Source of the DNA: Apostichopus japonicus
Taxonomy: Eukaryota; Echinodermata; Holothuroidea; Aspidochirotida; Stichopodidae
NCBI RefSeq assembly: GCF_037975245.1
Contig: NC_092579.1
Coordinates: 16,020,178 to 16,084,177, forward strand
DNA length: 64,000 nt
Direction of reading: 5' to 3'
The notes below the pieces were generated by a model. That model saw only the letters and a program-made list of their open reading frames with translations. It was not told where the DNA came from and made no database searches. This document shows, piece after piece, positions 26,901 through 35,549 of the stretch (position 1 is the first letter of the stretch; every line of letters starts with the position of its first letter). The translations under genes were made by a program, and so were the position numbers.

Positions 26901-29900
26901 GGGGAGTTGTTAGGTCCATTCTTGTCATGGGGAGTTTATAGGTCCATTCTTGTCATGGGGAGTTTTTAGGTCCATTCTTGTCATGGGGAGTTGTTAGGTC
27001 CATTCTTGTCATGGGGAGTTTTTAGGTCCATTCTTGTCATGGGGACTTGTTAGGTCCATTCTTGTCATGGGGAGTTGTTAGATCCATTCTTGTCATGGGG
27101 AGTAGTTAGGTCCATTCTGGTCATGGGGAGTTGTTAGATCCATTCTTGTCATGGGGAGTTGTTAGGTCCATTCTTGTCATGGGGAGTTGTTAGATCCATT
27201 CTTGTCATGGGGAGTAGTAAGGTCCATTCTGGTCATGGGGAGTTGTTAGATCCATTCTTGTCATGGGGAGTTGTTAGGTCCATTCTCGTCATGGGGAGTT
27301 GTTAGGTCCATTCTTGTCATGGGGAGTTGTTAGATCCATTCTTGTCATGGGGAGTAGTAAGGTCCATTCTGGTCATGGGGAGTTGTTAGATCCATTCTTG
27401 TCATGGGGAGTTGTTAGGTCCATTCTTGTCATGGGGAGTTATTAGGTCCTTTATTGTCATGGGGAGTAGTTAGGTCCATTCTGGTCATGGTTAGTTGTTA
27501 GGTCCATTCTCGTCATGGGGAGTTGTTTAGGTCCATTCTGGATATGCGAGTTGTTAGGTCCATTCTGGTCATGGTTAGTTGTTAGGTCCATTCTTGTCAT
27601 GGGGAGTTGTTAGGTACATTCTGGATATGGGGAGTTGTTAGGTCCATTCTTGTCATGGGGAGTTGTTAGGTCCATTCTTGTCATGGGGAGTTGTTAGGTA
27701 CATTCTGGATATGGGGAGTTGTTTAGGTCCATTCTGGATATGGGACTTGTTAGGTCCATTCTTGTCATGGGGAGTTGTTAGGTCCATTCTGGTCATGGTT
27801 AGTTGTTAGGTCCATTCTTGTCATGGGGAGTTGTTAGGTACATTCTGGATATGGGGACTTGTTAGGTCCATTCTTGTCATGGGGAGTTTTTAGGTCCATT
27901 CTTGTCATGGGGAGTTGTTAGGTCCATTCTGGTCATGAGGAGTTGTTAGGTCCATTCTTGTCATGGGGAGTTGTTAGGTCCATTCTTGTCATGGGGAGTT
28001 GTTAGATCCATTCTTGTCATGGGGAGTTGTTAGGTCCATTCTTGTCATGGGGAGTTGTTAGGTCCATTCTGGATATGGGGAGTTGTTAGGTCCATTCTTG
28101 TCATGGGGAGTTGTTAGGTCCATTCTTGTCATGGGGAGTTGTTAGGTCCATTCTTGTCATGGGGAGTTGTTAGGTCCATTCTGGTCATGAGGAGTTGTTA
28201 GGTCCATTCTTGTCATGGGGACTTGTTAGGTCCATTCTTGTCATGGGGAGTTGTTAGGTCCATTCTTGTCATGGGGAGTTGTTAGGTACATTCTGGATAT
28301 GGGGAGTTGTTAGGCCCATTCTTGTCATGGGGAGTTGTTAGGTCCATTCTTGTCATGGAGAGTTATTAGGTCCATTCTTGTCATGGGGAGTTGTTAGGTC
28401 CATTCTGGTCATGGGGAGTTGTTAGGTCCATTCTTGTCATGGGGAGTTGTTAGGCCCATTCTCGTCATGGGGAGTTGTTAGGTCCATTCTTGTCATGGGG
28501 AGTTGTTAGGCCCATTCTCGTCATGGGGAGTTGTTAGGTCCTTTAAAAAAAGTGTTGCAGGTTTCGAATTGGATGCACAATATGTCACCACGGTCAGGTA
28601 ACGACAAGTTTGTATCCACCCGTGACTAATTAGAACAATTAAAAACCACATTCAGTTGAATCATTCTTCATTGCCAACGGCATATGTGGCTGTGTTACAT
28701 CGTTAATGTGCATCAACTCTGAAATAGTCACAAACCATTGACATTTCCCATTTTTTTCTAAAGGTAGTATTTTTTCTTATATTTTTAACTATAATTTTGT
28801 CATAAATTTCTCCTCAAATCAAGGAAAATTTAACTTTGAGGAGATGCTGGCAGCAAATCGAGTTCTAGGGCCCTTGTGCTTCTTCCTGTACGTGTTCACC
28901 GTCATGTGGACGCTACTGAACATGTTGCTGTCCATCATCAACGAAGCATTCTCGCAAGTGAGGGCAGCAGAGGCCAATGCAGAAAACGAGAAAGAGGTGG
29001 TGGACTTCATGATCAGCAAATTCAAACGCTGGAGCGGCTTTGCCGAGAAGAAGTCAGCCATGGACAGAAAAACGTTCACTTATATCGAAGGTAGGTCTAA
29101 CTGTTGTTGTCATATACCGACCTATGCACGACTCTGTATCAAGTCTGGGCAAGTGTCAATACATATCGTACTCTATCCTAGAATCCAGTGTGTGTGCGGT
29201 TTGCTGTGGTATAGGAGCAGGGATGTGCTCACACCGGGCGGCTGCGCCCAGCAGTTCTGAATGCTGCCCAGCACAAACAATATTTTAAACATTTCCGCCC
29301 TGCTTTTTTGATGATAATTTAACAAATTTTACCATAACCAAAATCTGGGAGAATACATGGCACAGAATTGGAAAAATAGCACCACCAAAGCATACTTCAT
29401 GTGCAAAATTTGTCCAGTGGAGAGGGGGCACCCCACCCATGAGATCCCTCTCCCAGGGTGTGGATCATACTACTGTACAATCTGCCCGGTACAATCTGCC
29501 CGGTATAATGCGGTCCAGTGTGTCGTATGACGACAGGGATCAGGCGACAAGACATTTGCACTAAGAGCTTGCATAGTTATGTCACAATTCGGATGGGGTG
29601 GGAAATAGTTAATTGCTTAGGGCTGACAGGAGTTTTAAATAGAAAGTGTCATAACAGGGCGGCCACGTTGAAGTATTAAGGCTTCAATAATTTAATGTAA
29701 CACTTTTGTAGAAAGTTTTTGAGTAAAAGTGTAGCATGTTTGCCAAGTTCTCATCAAGTGAAATCATATCTTTGGTTGTTGTAGCTTGCTAATACTCACA
29801 AATGCAAAAATTAAATTCCAGGCATTTCTCTTGGTTCTGTCATTTGTTCACACAGAGAACCAAAAGGAAAACGATAGGAAACATGGTCTGTGGCAAACTT

Positions 29901-30291
29901 CTTACCCTGCTGGCAGCACATACTGCACGCCACAGGGGTATATTTTCCCTGAAAAATATTACTAAGACAAAGGCAGCCGAGTCTCAACTGCCGACTATCA
30001 ATACATTGAGAAAGCTGGGTGGGCCAGGGTGTAGGGCGATTATCTCTTACCAATTACTTCCCCCCCCCCCACAATTTTGCTATAAGTTAATAATAGCACT
30101 GACGTAATGTCACCCATTTCATTTCAGGTGTGGATCCAATGCAAGAAGAATGCGATGAGCTAAAGTTCAAACTAGATGACATGGTCGGCAAACTCAACGA
30201 ATTTGTCCGCAAGACGAAGAACGAGGACAAAGACGTCTTTGGTGGCGAGGATGACGACAAAGACAAACCTAGAGTTATATTTTACGGTTGA
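2595..30291 (+). CDS. Polycystin-1-like / receptor-for-egg-jelly protein, 3' part (26 exons)
   Basis: This is a large membrane receptor/channel subunit of the polycystin-1/REJ family. Exons: 2595-2789, 3191-3321, 4023-4242, 4796-4905, 5879-6004, 6829-6940, 7811-7908, 8401-8554, 9571-9668, 10202-10439, 11485-11722, 12718-12922, 13356-13668, 14262-14551, 15271-15924, 16626-16850, 17404-17627, 18546-18723, 19147-19324, 20042-20164, 22120-22416, 22915-23237, 24751-24855, 25836-25983, 28824-29090, 30128-30291. Phases agree at every junction and give 1,803 residues to TGA at 30289. Visible order is REJ-like end and stem (1-490), GAIN/GPS (490-672), TM1 (~687), PLAT (~731-880), TM2-TM6, polycystin ectodomain (1270-1470), TM7-TM11 with pore, and coiled-coil tail. 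The N-terminal exons are left of the window. The layout matches sea-urchin REJ3 and vertebrate PKD1L2/PKD1-like proteins; which orthologue is not decided. Confidence 0.9.
5570..5645. repeat. Dispersed repeat, copy 1 (intron 4)
   Basis: AATGAAGTGTTTGAGGGCTG and the following AATTCACTGAATGTATCAA recur at about 10835-10890 in intron 10 of the same gene with only a few changes. The family is unidentified. Confidence 0.6.
6187..6534. mobile_element. Non-autonomous hAT-like MITE, 348 bp (intron 5)
   Basis: Terminal inverted repeats are CAGGGGTGTGCCCAGGA at the left and, read inward from the right, CAGGGATGTGCCCATGA. The 8-bp flanks TATATGTA (6179-6186) and TATATATA (6535-6542) match at 7 of 8 bases, although AT-richness lowers their weight. 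Termini beginning CAGGG and 8-bp duplications are hAT hallmarks. No transposase ORF is present. Confidence 0.7.
8028..8168 (+). repeat. Long polypyrimidine tract (CCCT-rich), intron 7
   Basis: About 140 bases of almost pure C/T with many CCCTCCCT runs lie inside intron 7. Such mirror-like tracts can form triplex (H-DNA) structures. The segment is open in one frame only because of base bias and is not coding. Confidence 0.75.
8934..9357. repeat. Minisatellite, ~42-bp unit, about 10 copies (intron 8)
   Basis: The unit has the form CACATGTCCGGCCACATGTC followed by ACTCAAATCTCAAATACTGAAG. Units differ by point changes (CCGGCC, CCGTCC, CGGGCC) and in the A-run of the second half. Every unit holds two CATG-centred half-sites. 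It lies just upstream of exon 9. Confidence 0.85.
10825..10892. repeat. Dispersed repeat, copy 2 (intron 10)
   Basis: This is the second copy of the element at 5570-5645, in the same orientation, sharing the GAAGTGTTTGAGGGCTGA block and the TTCACTGAATGTATCAA block. Confidence 0.6.
11769..11942. repeat. (TA)n microsatellite with periodic interruptions (intron 11)
   Basis: About 170 bases of TA repeat are interrupted by regularly spaced GTATAT, ACATAT and GTTTATAT motifs, which suggests internal duplication of a longer block. It directly abuts the 3' side of a minus-strand SINE-like sequence. Confidence 0.85.
11950..12075 (-). mobile_element. tRNA-derived SINE fragment (intron 11)
   Basis: On the minus strand TAGCCTAGTGGTTAGG resembles a tRNA A box and GGTTGGAATCCC a B box about 35 bases later, as in tRNA-headed SINEs. 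The 3' end runs into the (TA)n tract. An oppositely oriented B-box-like GGTTCGAATCC lies at 12079-12089. The sequence does not fold as an intact tRNA gene. Confidence 0.6.
13401..13409 (+). other. GPS autoproteolysis site His-Leu/Thr
   Basis: Codons CAT TTA ACT encode HLT within [12 protein letters not shown] motifs of adhesion GPCRs and polycystins self-cleave between Leu and Ser/Thr when the preceding His is present. Cleavage would fall between bases 13406 and 13407, giving a non-covalently held N-terminal ectodomain. The key residues are intact, so cleavage is predicted. Confidence 0.8.
14262..15400 (+). other. Polycystin-like gene: PLAT/LH2 domain (exon 14 and start of exon 15)
   Basis: The PLAT domain begins at the end of exon 13 ([19 protein letters not shown]) and continues with [54 protein letters not shown] and [18 protein letters not shown]. 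This is the usual order of a cytoplasmic lipid/protein-binding PLAT beta-sandwich following TM1 in polycystin-1 proteins. Exon 15 then gives the post-PLAT linker ([20 protein letters not shown]) that leads into TM2. Confidence 0.88.
14945..15290 (+). repeat. Tandem duplication of an intron 3' end, with decoy splice acceptor (intron 14)
   Basis: The region that ends at the exon 15 acceptor (GTTAATACTTCTAATCT ... TGAATTCCAG/ATAGAGCGAG) is duplicated about 190 bases upstream as GTTAATACTTCTAATCTTTA ... TGAATTCCAG/ATCAAGCAAAGCG. The upstream copy keeps an apparently good acceptor ending at 15081. Its use would stay in phase for 32 codons and then hit TAA. Confidence 0.7.
15271..17627 (+). other. 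Polycystin-like gene: TM2-TM5 and cytoplasmic loops (exons 15-17)
   Basis: Exon 15 (654 bases, the longest) encodes TM2 ([19 protein letters not shown]), TM3 ([19 protein letters not shown]) and then a highly charged cytoplasmic loop: FKRKKKK, a Glu/Lys-rich coiled-coil stretch and an acidic tail. Exon 16 encodes TM4 ([19 protein letters not shown]). TM5 spans the exon 16/17 junction, and exon 17 continues with an acidic loop ([16 protein letters not shown]). The exon 15 donor is GTCAGT, less common than GTAAGT but plausible. Confidence 0.82.
16897..17035 (+). repeat. G-rich minisatellite, quadruplex-prone (intron 16)
   Basis: Three or four imperfect copies of GGGGTCAGAGGGGGGAGGGG and GGTTTAG contain dense G runs of four or more. 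The plus (coding) strand meets simple G-quadruplex patterns several times. Confidence 0.75.
17765..18250. repeat. Minisatellite, 35-bp unit, about 13-14 copies (intron 17)
   Basis: The unit reads CAATTAATTAGTCAATTAGC and AATGATTCACCTGTA. The first copies are the most divergent (TCTATTAGCAATGAGTCA), and central copies are nearly identical, suggesting recent expansion from the middle. The array ends about 300 bases before exon 18. Confidence 0.88.
19412..19598. repeat. Two-copy tandem duplication, ~93-bp period (intron 19)
   Basis: The block from TTTTGACATGCGAAAGGGTG through TTCATCCAGTTTCTAAGAG and a T-run is repeated with few changes at about 19505-19598. It is intronic and non-coding. Confidence 0.75.
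20521..21832. repeat. Minisatellite, 76-bp unit, about 17 copies (intron 20)
   Basis: The unit includes AGATGTACCCCAGGAGCTGA, ATACAAACACTATACTTTCA, GTGTTATTACATTTATATGC and CCAAATGTCCTC. Copies fall into subtypes (TACCCC, TGCCCC or TGTCCC; CTGAATAC, CTGAACACACAC or CTCTATACAAAG; TTTATATGC or TTTACATGT). Because 76 is not a multiple of three, the array is open in several frames, and these openings are artefacts. Confidence 0.9.
24930..25262. repeat. Minisatellite, ~40-bp unit, about 8 copies (intron 23)
   Basis: The unit reads TTCCCTGAAGGTTGTTTCTA and CCTAGTAATACAATTCACAG, with later copies carrying CACATAATACAATT. It is degenerate and intronic, between the TM9 and TM10 exons. Confidence 0.8.
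26115..26133 (+). promoter_or_regulatory. Strong unused-looking splice acceptor before the 28-bp array
   Basis: A TTTTTTTTTTTTCTCAG tract ends at 26133, better than many of the gene's real acceptors. Joined to exon 24 in phase 1 it would encode about 25 residues running into the first minisatellite units and then TAG. No downstream homology supports it as a normal exon. Confidence 0.35.
26165..28545. repeat. Large minisatellite, 28-bp unit, about 85 copies (intron 24)
   Basis: The basic unit is GGTCCATTCTTGTCATGGGG and AGTTGTTA. Variant units (TTCTGGATATGGGG, TTCTGGTCATGGTTAG, GGCCC for GGTCC, AGATCC, ACTTGTTAG) recur in the same order at distant sites, so the array has a higher-order structure. 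Two 29-bp units (TTGTTTAGG) are present. It fills most of the intron between the pore exon (25836-25983) and the TM11 exon (28824-29090). Confidence 0.93.
29217..29465. mobile_element. Fragment related to the 6187-6534 hAT-like MITE (intron 25)
   Basis: CAGGGATGTGCTCACACC resembles the terminus of the intron 5 MITE (CAGGGATGTGCCCATGA), and CTGCCCAGCAC mirrors its GTGCTGGGCGGG. I find no clear right terminus, so it is a truncated or heavily diverged copy. Confidence 0.4.
30128..30291 (+). other. Polycystin-like gene: C-terminal coiled coil and stop (exon 26)
   Basis: The last exon encodes a short amphipathic helix ([20 protein letters not shown]) followed by a very acidic, lysine-rich tail ending VIFYG and TGA. 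Short coiled coils at this position mediate polycystin-1/polycystin-2 type assembly in related proteins; that role is inferred here. Confidence 0.8.
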
Positions 30292-30641
30292 TGACAAAAT
30301 ATCAACCAGATTTTAGGGGCGGGAAGGGTTATGGAGAACAGTAATGGGGGGCGGGTGGGGGGGTAGTGGGGGAATGATGTGTTTACATGTATTTATATCC
30401 TACTAAATTTGGATATTGGTGTATCTTGTGAATAATACCCTAGCTAGAATGAGAATGTTTAGTTAGGTACCTCAGTACTGTTATGATATGGTGTCTAACT
30501 TTAACATTCCTATATATTGCTGAAAGGAGCAAACCTGGGGAGATATTTTGTTGCTGGTTCTGCCATTGTGCATAACGGTGAAAAGATTTAAGACTTTTTC
30601 CACTAGAATGGGTGATAGTTATAGCAGGAGGAGAACAAGAA

Positions 30642-30647
30642 AATAAA
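30642..30647 (+). terminator. Candidate polyadenylation signal AATAAA
   Basis: This is a canonical AATAAA about 350 bases after the polycystin-like stop codon in an AT-rich 3' flank. Other weaker AT-rich candidates follow, so the true 3' end is not certain. Confidence 0.4.
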
Positions 30648-32111
30648 ATTGCAAATTAGAAGACGAAAGAAAGGGATGGATTGACATTTCTAGGACCTTT
30701 CAAATATTCAGAGATTGGAAGGGGGGGGGGATGAAACTAGTACATGGTTTCCTCATCTCGTCTTGAAGTACATATTGATAGATTTCTGGGTTAATAATAT
30801 TAATTATATATTGTGACAAGAGGTGTCTCTCAAGCCTTGCAAATTTATATATTCTTTGTACAAAAATGAGTGCCAAATGTGACTACGAAATTGATTCGAA
30901 AATATAAAATAATTCCTTTTTTTTTAACACACTGCCATCAACTGTGGTATTGTTTGTATTTTTGTTTTGTTTTGTTTTGAAAAGTGCAATTGATGAAGAG
31001 AAAAAAAAAACATATGAATTTCAAAAAAGGAAAGAAGAGTCTTAGAACTGATGGATTAATAGGTGGGGATTGACCTTTTGGGGATCTAAGGGGGAAATAT
31101 TAATACAGTTAGAGATTGAGGAACTGACAAGGTGATTATTGTTACTTATAAACAGGTAGGACTACATTAGTACATACTGAGGGATCAACTCTTATCCCCA
31201 TCTACCCCTCACTTGGATATTTTGGACCGGACTACAGGACAGAATAATTAGTCTACATATTTTGTTTCGACTGATTAAAAATGAGAAATCTGTTACTACA
31301 GATTGAATATTCTGTCATGACAATAAAAATCAGTAATCTGTTAGGATATATCTGGTCAGTTTTTTGATACACCAGTTTAAATTTCCCAATAGCTTTGTAT
31401 AAAACTTTAATGCGAAACCATTGTTCAAGGTTTAGCCTCAAACAGTCGATTGTGCCGCTATTAATTGTGTTGAGGAAGCGTTTTCAAGAAATATCCAAAT
31501 GCCTTATGCGTTCTCAGATACATGCATGGAAGATAACACCAATTAGGAACTGAAAAGGTGCTTACTGTTTTCGAGTATTTGCAAAGAATATGTAAGCATT
31601 ATCTTTTTTCTTCAAAATGTCAATGTATCCTCATATGCACGTCTCAATTAACTGTTAAAAAAGTGACGAACTAGTTACTCTATGTTTAATCATTTACAAT
31701 TACTATACAAAATAGAAATTGTATTATGAGATGACGAGAAAATATAAAATAATGGTCTCTTACATTTGCTGCTCCTTGCCAGCAGTTTTTACAGTTAAAT
31801 GTATTAGAATATGTTGACAAAATTTGGAAATACTCAGTTTCAAACAGTATGCTGCAACTTGTCGAATTGAATAAAATTGTAATATTTTTTAGAGAAATTT
31901 TGCGTTAAAAATTTGAACCCAAATATCTGCTCTGAATAAAAAAAAAGTATGTGTATTGTCAGTGAATTTTTGATAACTGACCATTTTGACAAATAAATGA
32001 ATACATTTTACATGTAAGTAAGTCATTCATTACTTCGATGAAAGTATATCTTTAATAAACAATAACACATCAAATCATTATATCCAAGTAGGGCCTACTG
32101 AAATTGCTTAT

Positions 32112-32284
32112 ATATTCACTGAACAGGTTAACGTTTAGGTGGCATGTCAGCGTTTCCGTACAATAGTGTCAATGCAATAGCGATTATGTTTTGCTCATAT
32201 ATTTACTGAACAGGTTAACGTTTAGATGGCACGTCAGCGTTTCCGTACAATAGTGTCAATACAATAGCGATTATATTTTCAGAG
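32112..32284. repeat. Two-copy tandem duplication, 87-bp period
   Basis: CACTGAACAGGTTAACGTTT through TGTCAATGCAATAGCGATTA is repeated once with about six changes. On the minus strand the second copy encodes the end of the 32215-32489 candidate exon (LTLLYGNAD); the first copy encodes the near-identical LTLLYGNADMPPKR. Confidence 0.8.
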
Positions 32285-32489
32285 TTATCAGTTAGATCAA
32301 ACTCATTCTCATTTCCTTTAAGCATAAAATCAACAAGGATTATTTTAGAAAGCGACATTATCCACACAACATCATCGTCATGAAAATTGTCCCAACGATG
32401 AAAGTACATTAACACAGACAAACACACACGCCATTTAATGGCGGTCTCGATTGGTCCGTTGTAACTTCCTTGTTCTGTGAGCATAGCCT
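32215..32489 (-). CDS. Possible isolated terminal exon, unknown protein
   Basis: On the minus strand a good acceptor (TTGTTGTTGCACTCAG) at about 32490 opens a frame of about 90 residues to a stop at 32215. It contains IKWRVCLSVLMYFHRWDNF, HDDDVVWIMSLSKIILVDFM and LTLLYGNAD. The W...HDDDVV pattern faintly recalls the IIWLMLKFIGVFYHDDVV start of the neighbouring GRL-like gene, but this could be chance. No upstream exon was found, since the plus-strand gene begins at 32679. It may be a relic or not coding at all. Confidence 0.2.
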
Positions 32490-32678
32490 GAGTGCAACAA
32501 CAAGTGTATCATGTATAGAGTATATACATTTATCATACTTTTGCCCCTATTTTGTGGGGAATTTCCATCAAAGCATCACTTTGTTTCGTATTGTAAGATT
32601 ATACCTCGAGGATCAACATCTTCTGTAATCAGGTAAAGATTAATTTCGATCTACAAACTGAAAAAGAGAGACGGAAAA

Positions 32679-35549
32679 ATGGATAATATTCCCGGGAAAG
32701 AGAGTACCTGGATACTATGGGGGCCGGCAGGCCGAAACCAACACCGGAACCTTCGAAAGGGGCAGAATTCCAACGATATATTCTTAATAGAAACCCAACC
32801 AAAGCTTAAAGAACACGAAGAGTTAAACCAACAAGGAAGATGGCCGTCTATTATTTGGTTGATGTTAAAATTCATCGGCGTCTTTTATCACGATGATGTT
32901 GTCAGTGAATGGAAACCATGTCTTGAATGTGAAATGAATGGGTTTGATCGTAAATTGAACAGATCGACGGAATTGGCTAATCTTAATATGTCGCACGAGT
33001 GGTTTACAGTCACGTATTGCTACGAGGGAGAAATTTGCAATCGCCAAGCGTTGGTATATACCAGGAATCTATTCAGAGACAAGGAAAACATATGCGAGGC
33101 TTGTCGGGCAAGTTGGTGGAACCGATGTGGGGAAGAACTACACTACACAGAAGATTCAATAGGTAGGTTGAGATCAACCTGACTTGTATATACCCAGGGT
33201 GTAGGAGCGGGGGGGGGGGGTGCACTGGGGCACGTGCCCCCACTTTTTGGAAGCTTCCTCCCCCTGTATATACCATACCGGAGGTTGTCGGGCAAGTTGA
33301 TGGAACCGATGTGGGGAAGAACTAAACTACACAGAAGATTCAATAGGTAGGTTGAGATCAACCTGGCTTGTATATACCACACCGGGCGGGGGTTGTCGGG
33401 CAAGTTAGTGGAATCGATGTGGGGAAGAATTGCACTACACAGAAGATTCGAATCTAGGTATGGTTGAGATCAACCTGCGCAGGCTTGTACTATATCATAC
33501 CGGGGGATACACAGTAATGCTGGGGGCCAAGCTGGGCCCCTGAAAATCTTTAAGTTTCCTTAAGTATATTATAAACATGCAGATACAGTATTCTTTATCG
33601 ATGTCCCATATTGATGGCCGCGGAGTGTACATTGCCCCATATGCACCCCGGCCGACACACTCTCGCTAGGCCTGCATGGTTATTGTAGATGTCTTGGGGG
33701 TTACAGGGGTCCGATACCTAATGGCGGCATACACGGGGGATGAGGGGTAGTTGAGTCTGCACGTTAGGGAGGGGAAAATGACCGTTGTGGCCCGGCCTGG
33801 GTACGGGCCTGCCTATATAATAGTATATTCGCAACTTATAACATCATTAATGAAAACAATTTTTCACACATTGCACTGCATTGCATTGCATGAATCTAAG
33901 AGACTGACTTCGGTCAGTTTGCAGCTTTGATAAGCCAATGATGGCTTCTTCGCGAGTTCCTGCTTGCAGGAGGATCTAAAATACATACATACATACTTTC
34001 ATCACAAAAAAAAAACTCTGTCGAAGTCTGTGAGTTTTCTACCATGATACTGAAGTAATGTATTTATCAGGCCCTTCCGCATTGAGGAGGGCTGCGACTG
34101 GTATTTACTTCCCTCGATATATTCAAAGGTGCATATTTTGCAAGGTAGAATAATATTTCGTGCTGCGGGGGAAGCTAACACAAATATTGCATCACAAAGC
34201 AACTTGATATGGTTTCCAAAATAAAATCAACAACCTAGCTTTTGCATGTCAGGGGCCCCTGTTGAAAAATAGCTTCCTGGCGACGCAATTGATTTTCGTT
34301 TCATATTCTGTATCATTCACAGGATTGAGAGCCTGGAATCATCCTGGCAGCTGGCTCGTATCCATCTTCATTTTGTTTTCCGTCCTCTGTAGTCTTGTAT
34401 TTGAAGTCTGTTTTGCTCTCTATTGGGGGTTCGGTAAACCAAATATGATCCTTCACCTTCTCTTGTCGTCCTGTGCCTCATGCATACATGTCATCTTCCC
34501 AGCAATGTGCCTGTGTTCTAAAGTGAGAAGCGCCCTCTCTGGACGAGGACCTGGCATGTGGGCGACGTCATTAAATGCCAGATATATTATTGGTCGACTT
34601 CAATATCTTAATCTCGATAAAAAAGGTAATTAACCGAAGCCTAAAGCCATCAGACAATACAAATTATTAATTTGATATTGCATGTATGTTAATACAAGTA
34701 TGCGGTAAGTAGTGTTATGTTAAATCAGCGTCATCTTTCGTCATCGTGATCGTCATCAACATTAACATCATTATCACCATCATCATCAACAATATCGTGA
34801 TAATCATAAGCATCATTAATAATAATATTGTTTATTTCACCTTAGGCGTCCCTTGGAAGAGTTTCCTTGTCGTCTGCTTCGGTTGGCCAATCGCGTGCTC
34901 CAGTTACAGAGGATATGTACGTCTAAACTACCGTTTAGAAGACGAAATGTTTGTAGATGTTCTCACCTGTGTTACTTGGGGCATTGCGGAATTGATGTGG
35001 GGATGTTACGTCTATCTCATTTATGCCACTAGATTATCATTTCAAATTCAGTTCGACCTGATTTTGAGATATTTAAAAAACAACGAAGGACGAACAGAAC
35101 TATGCCTGAATGTATTGCGACAAGTTGTTGTTGATTATAGATGTTTTCTGGATTGTATTTCTATGTACATGTCTGTGTGGATACCATTATGCGTATTGGA
35201 AGTGACGTCAAATTTGATTTGGCAGTACAGGCTCGCAGGTGACCAAGACGAAAGGGAGATTATTGCCAGTTCTAATGCTAAATTTTGTATGCGAATCTCC
35301 ATGTTTGTAACACTCCCTTTGATAGCATTAGGCAACGTCCACAACACAAACCTCTGGGAGAAATTTCAAGAAAGGGTTCACTGTGTGAAGGGCAATAATG
35401 GACGTAACGATTACTTTTGGGAAAGCATAACAAAGTACTTAAAACGAGTCGATCAAAAATCTTCAGGCGTTTCGTTGACAGTTATGTTGTCCATCCTTGG
35501 TTTTTACATGGCCTTGGTGCTTGGAAATCAAGATGTGGAACTACTTTGA
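32679..35549 (+). CDS. Divergent multi-TM protein, gustatory-receptor-like (GRL) candidate 1
   Basis: Three exons (32679-33162, 34323-34625, 34846-35549; all introns phase 1) give 496 residues. After a polar N-terminus comes TM1 (IIWLMLKFIGVFY), a ~95-residue cysteine-rich loop (CLEC...ICEACRASWWNRCGEE), then WNHPGSW leading TM2 (SIFILFSVLCSLVFEVCF). Further hydrophobic segments are at HLLLSSCASCIHVIFPAMCL, FLVVCFGWPIACSSY, VLTCVTWGIAELMWGCYVYL, CISMYMSVWIPLCVLEV, ISMFVTLPLIALG and VSLTVMLSILGFYMALVL. Seven to eight membrane segments, a KxxGxF-like TM1 and a conserved small hydrophobic last helix resemble the insect-chemoreceptor/GRL superfamily reported in echinoderms. The ligand is unknown. 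Another unnamed 7TM family is possible. A paralogue lies tail-to-tail at 38529-42219. Confidence 0.65.
33101..33500 (+). repeat. Triplicated exon end and splice donor in GRL-like gene 1
   Basis: The last ~60 bases of exon 1 plus ~35 bases of intron (TTGTCGGGCAAGTTGGTGGA ... AATAG/GTAGGTTGAGATCAACC) recur at about 33285-33380 and 33393-33500. Donors fall at 33163, 33347 and 33458 (the last GTATGG). In copies 2 and 3 the codon for the first conserved Trp is TGA or TAG, so only the first copy can encode the protein. A G-rich insert (33197-33270) separates copies 1 and 2. Confidence 0.85.
34738..34832 (+). repeat. Imperfect trinucleotide (ATC/ATT) microsatellite in intron 2 of GRL-like gene 1
   Basis: Runs of ATC, AAC and AAT triplets end just 14 bases before the exon 3 acceptor. 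They create an open frame that is not part of the protein. Confidence 0.6.

Larger units (their letters stand above)
22915..29090 (+). other. Polycystin-like gene: channel module TM7-TM11 and pore (exons 22-25)
   Basis: Exon 22 encodes TM7 ([19 protein letters not shown]) and TM8 ([19 protein letters not shown]). Exon 23 encodes TM9 ([20 protein letters not shown]). Exon 24 encodes TM10 ([19 protein letters not shown]) and the pore-helix region ([14 protein letters not shown]). Exon 25 encodes TM11 ([20 protein letters not shown]) and the post-S6 helix INEAFSQV. Basic residues [15 protein letters not shown] lie between TM9 and TM10 as in the S4-S5 area of TRPP channels. The pore exon and TM11 exon are separated by an intron with about 2.4 kb of tandem repeat. 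Confidence 0.87.
30292..32678. other. Spacer between polycystin-like gene and first GRL-like gene
   Basis: AT-rich 3' UTR and intergenic sequence with poly-G runs at about 30350 and 30720, an AATAAA at 30642, an 87-bp tandem duplication (32112-32284) and one possible isolated minus-strand exon (32215-32489). No other supported gene is seen. Confidence 0.6.

Noticed and set aside
26165-28545. CRISPR-like regular array
   Set aside because: Contiguous 28-bp units without unique spacers in an animal intron; this is a minisatellite.
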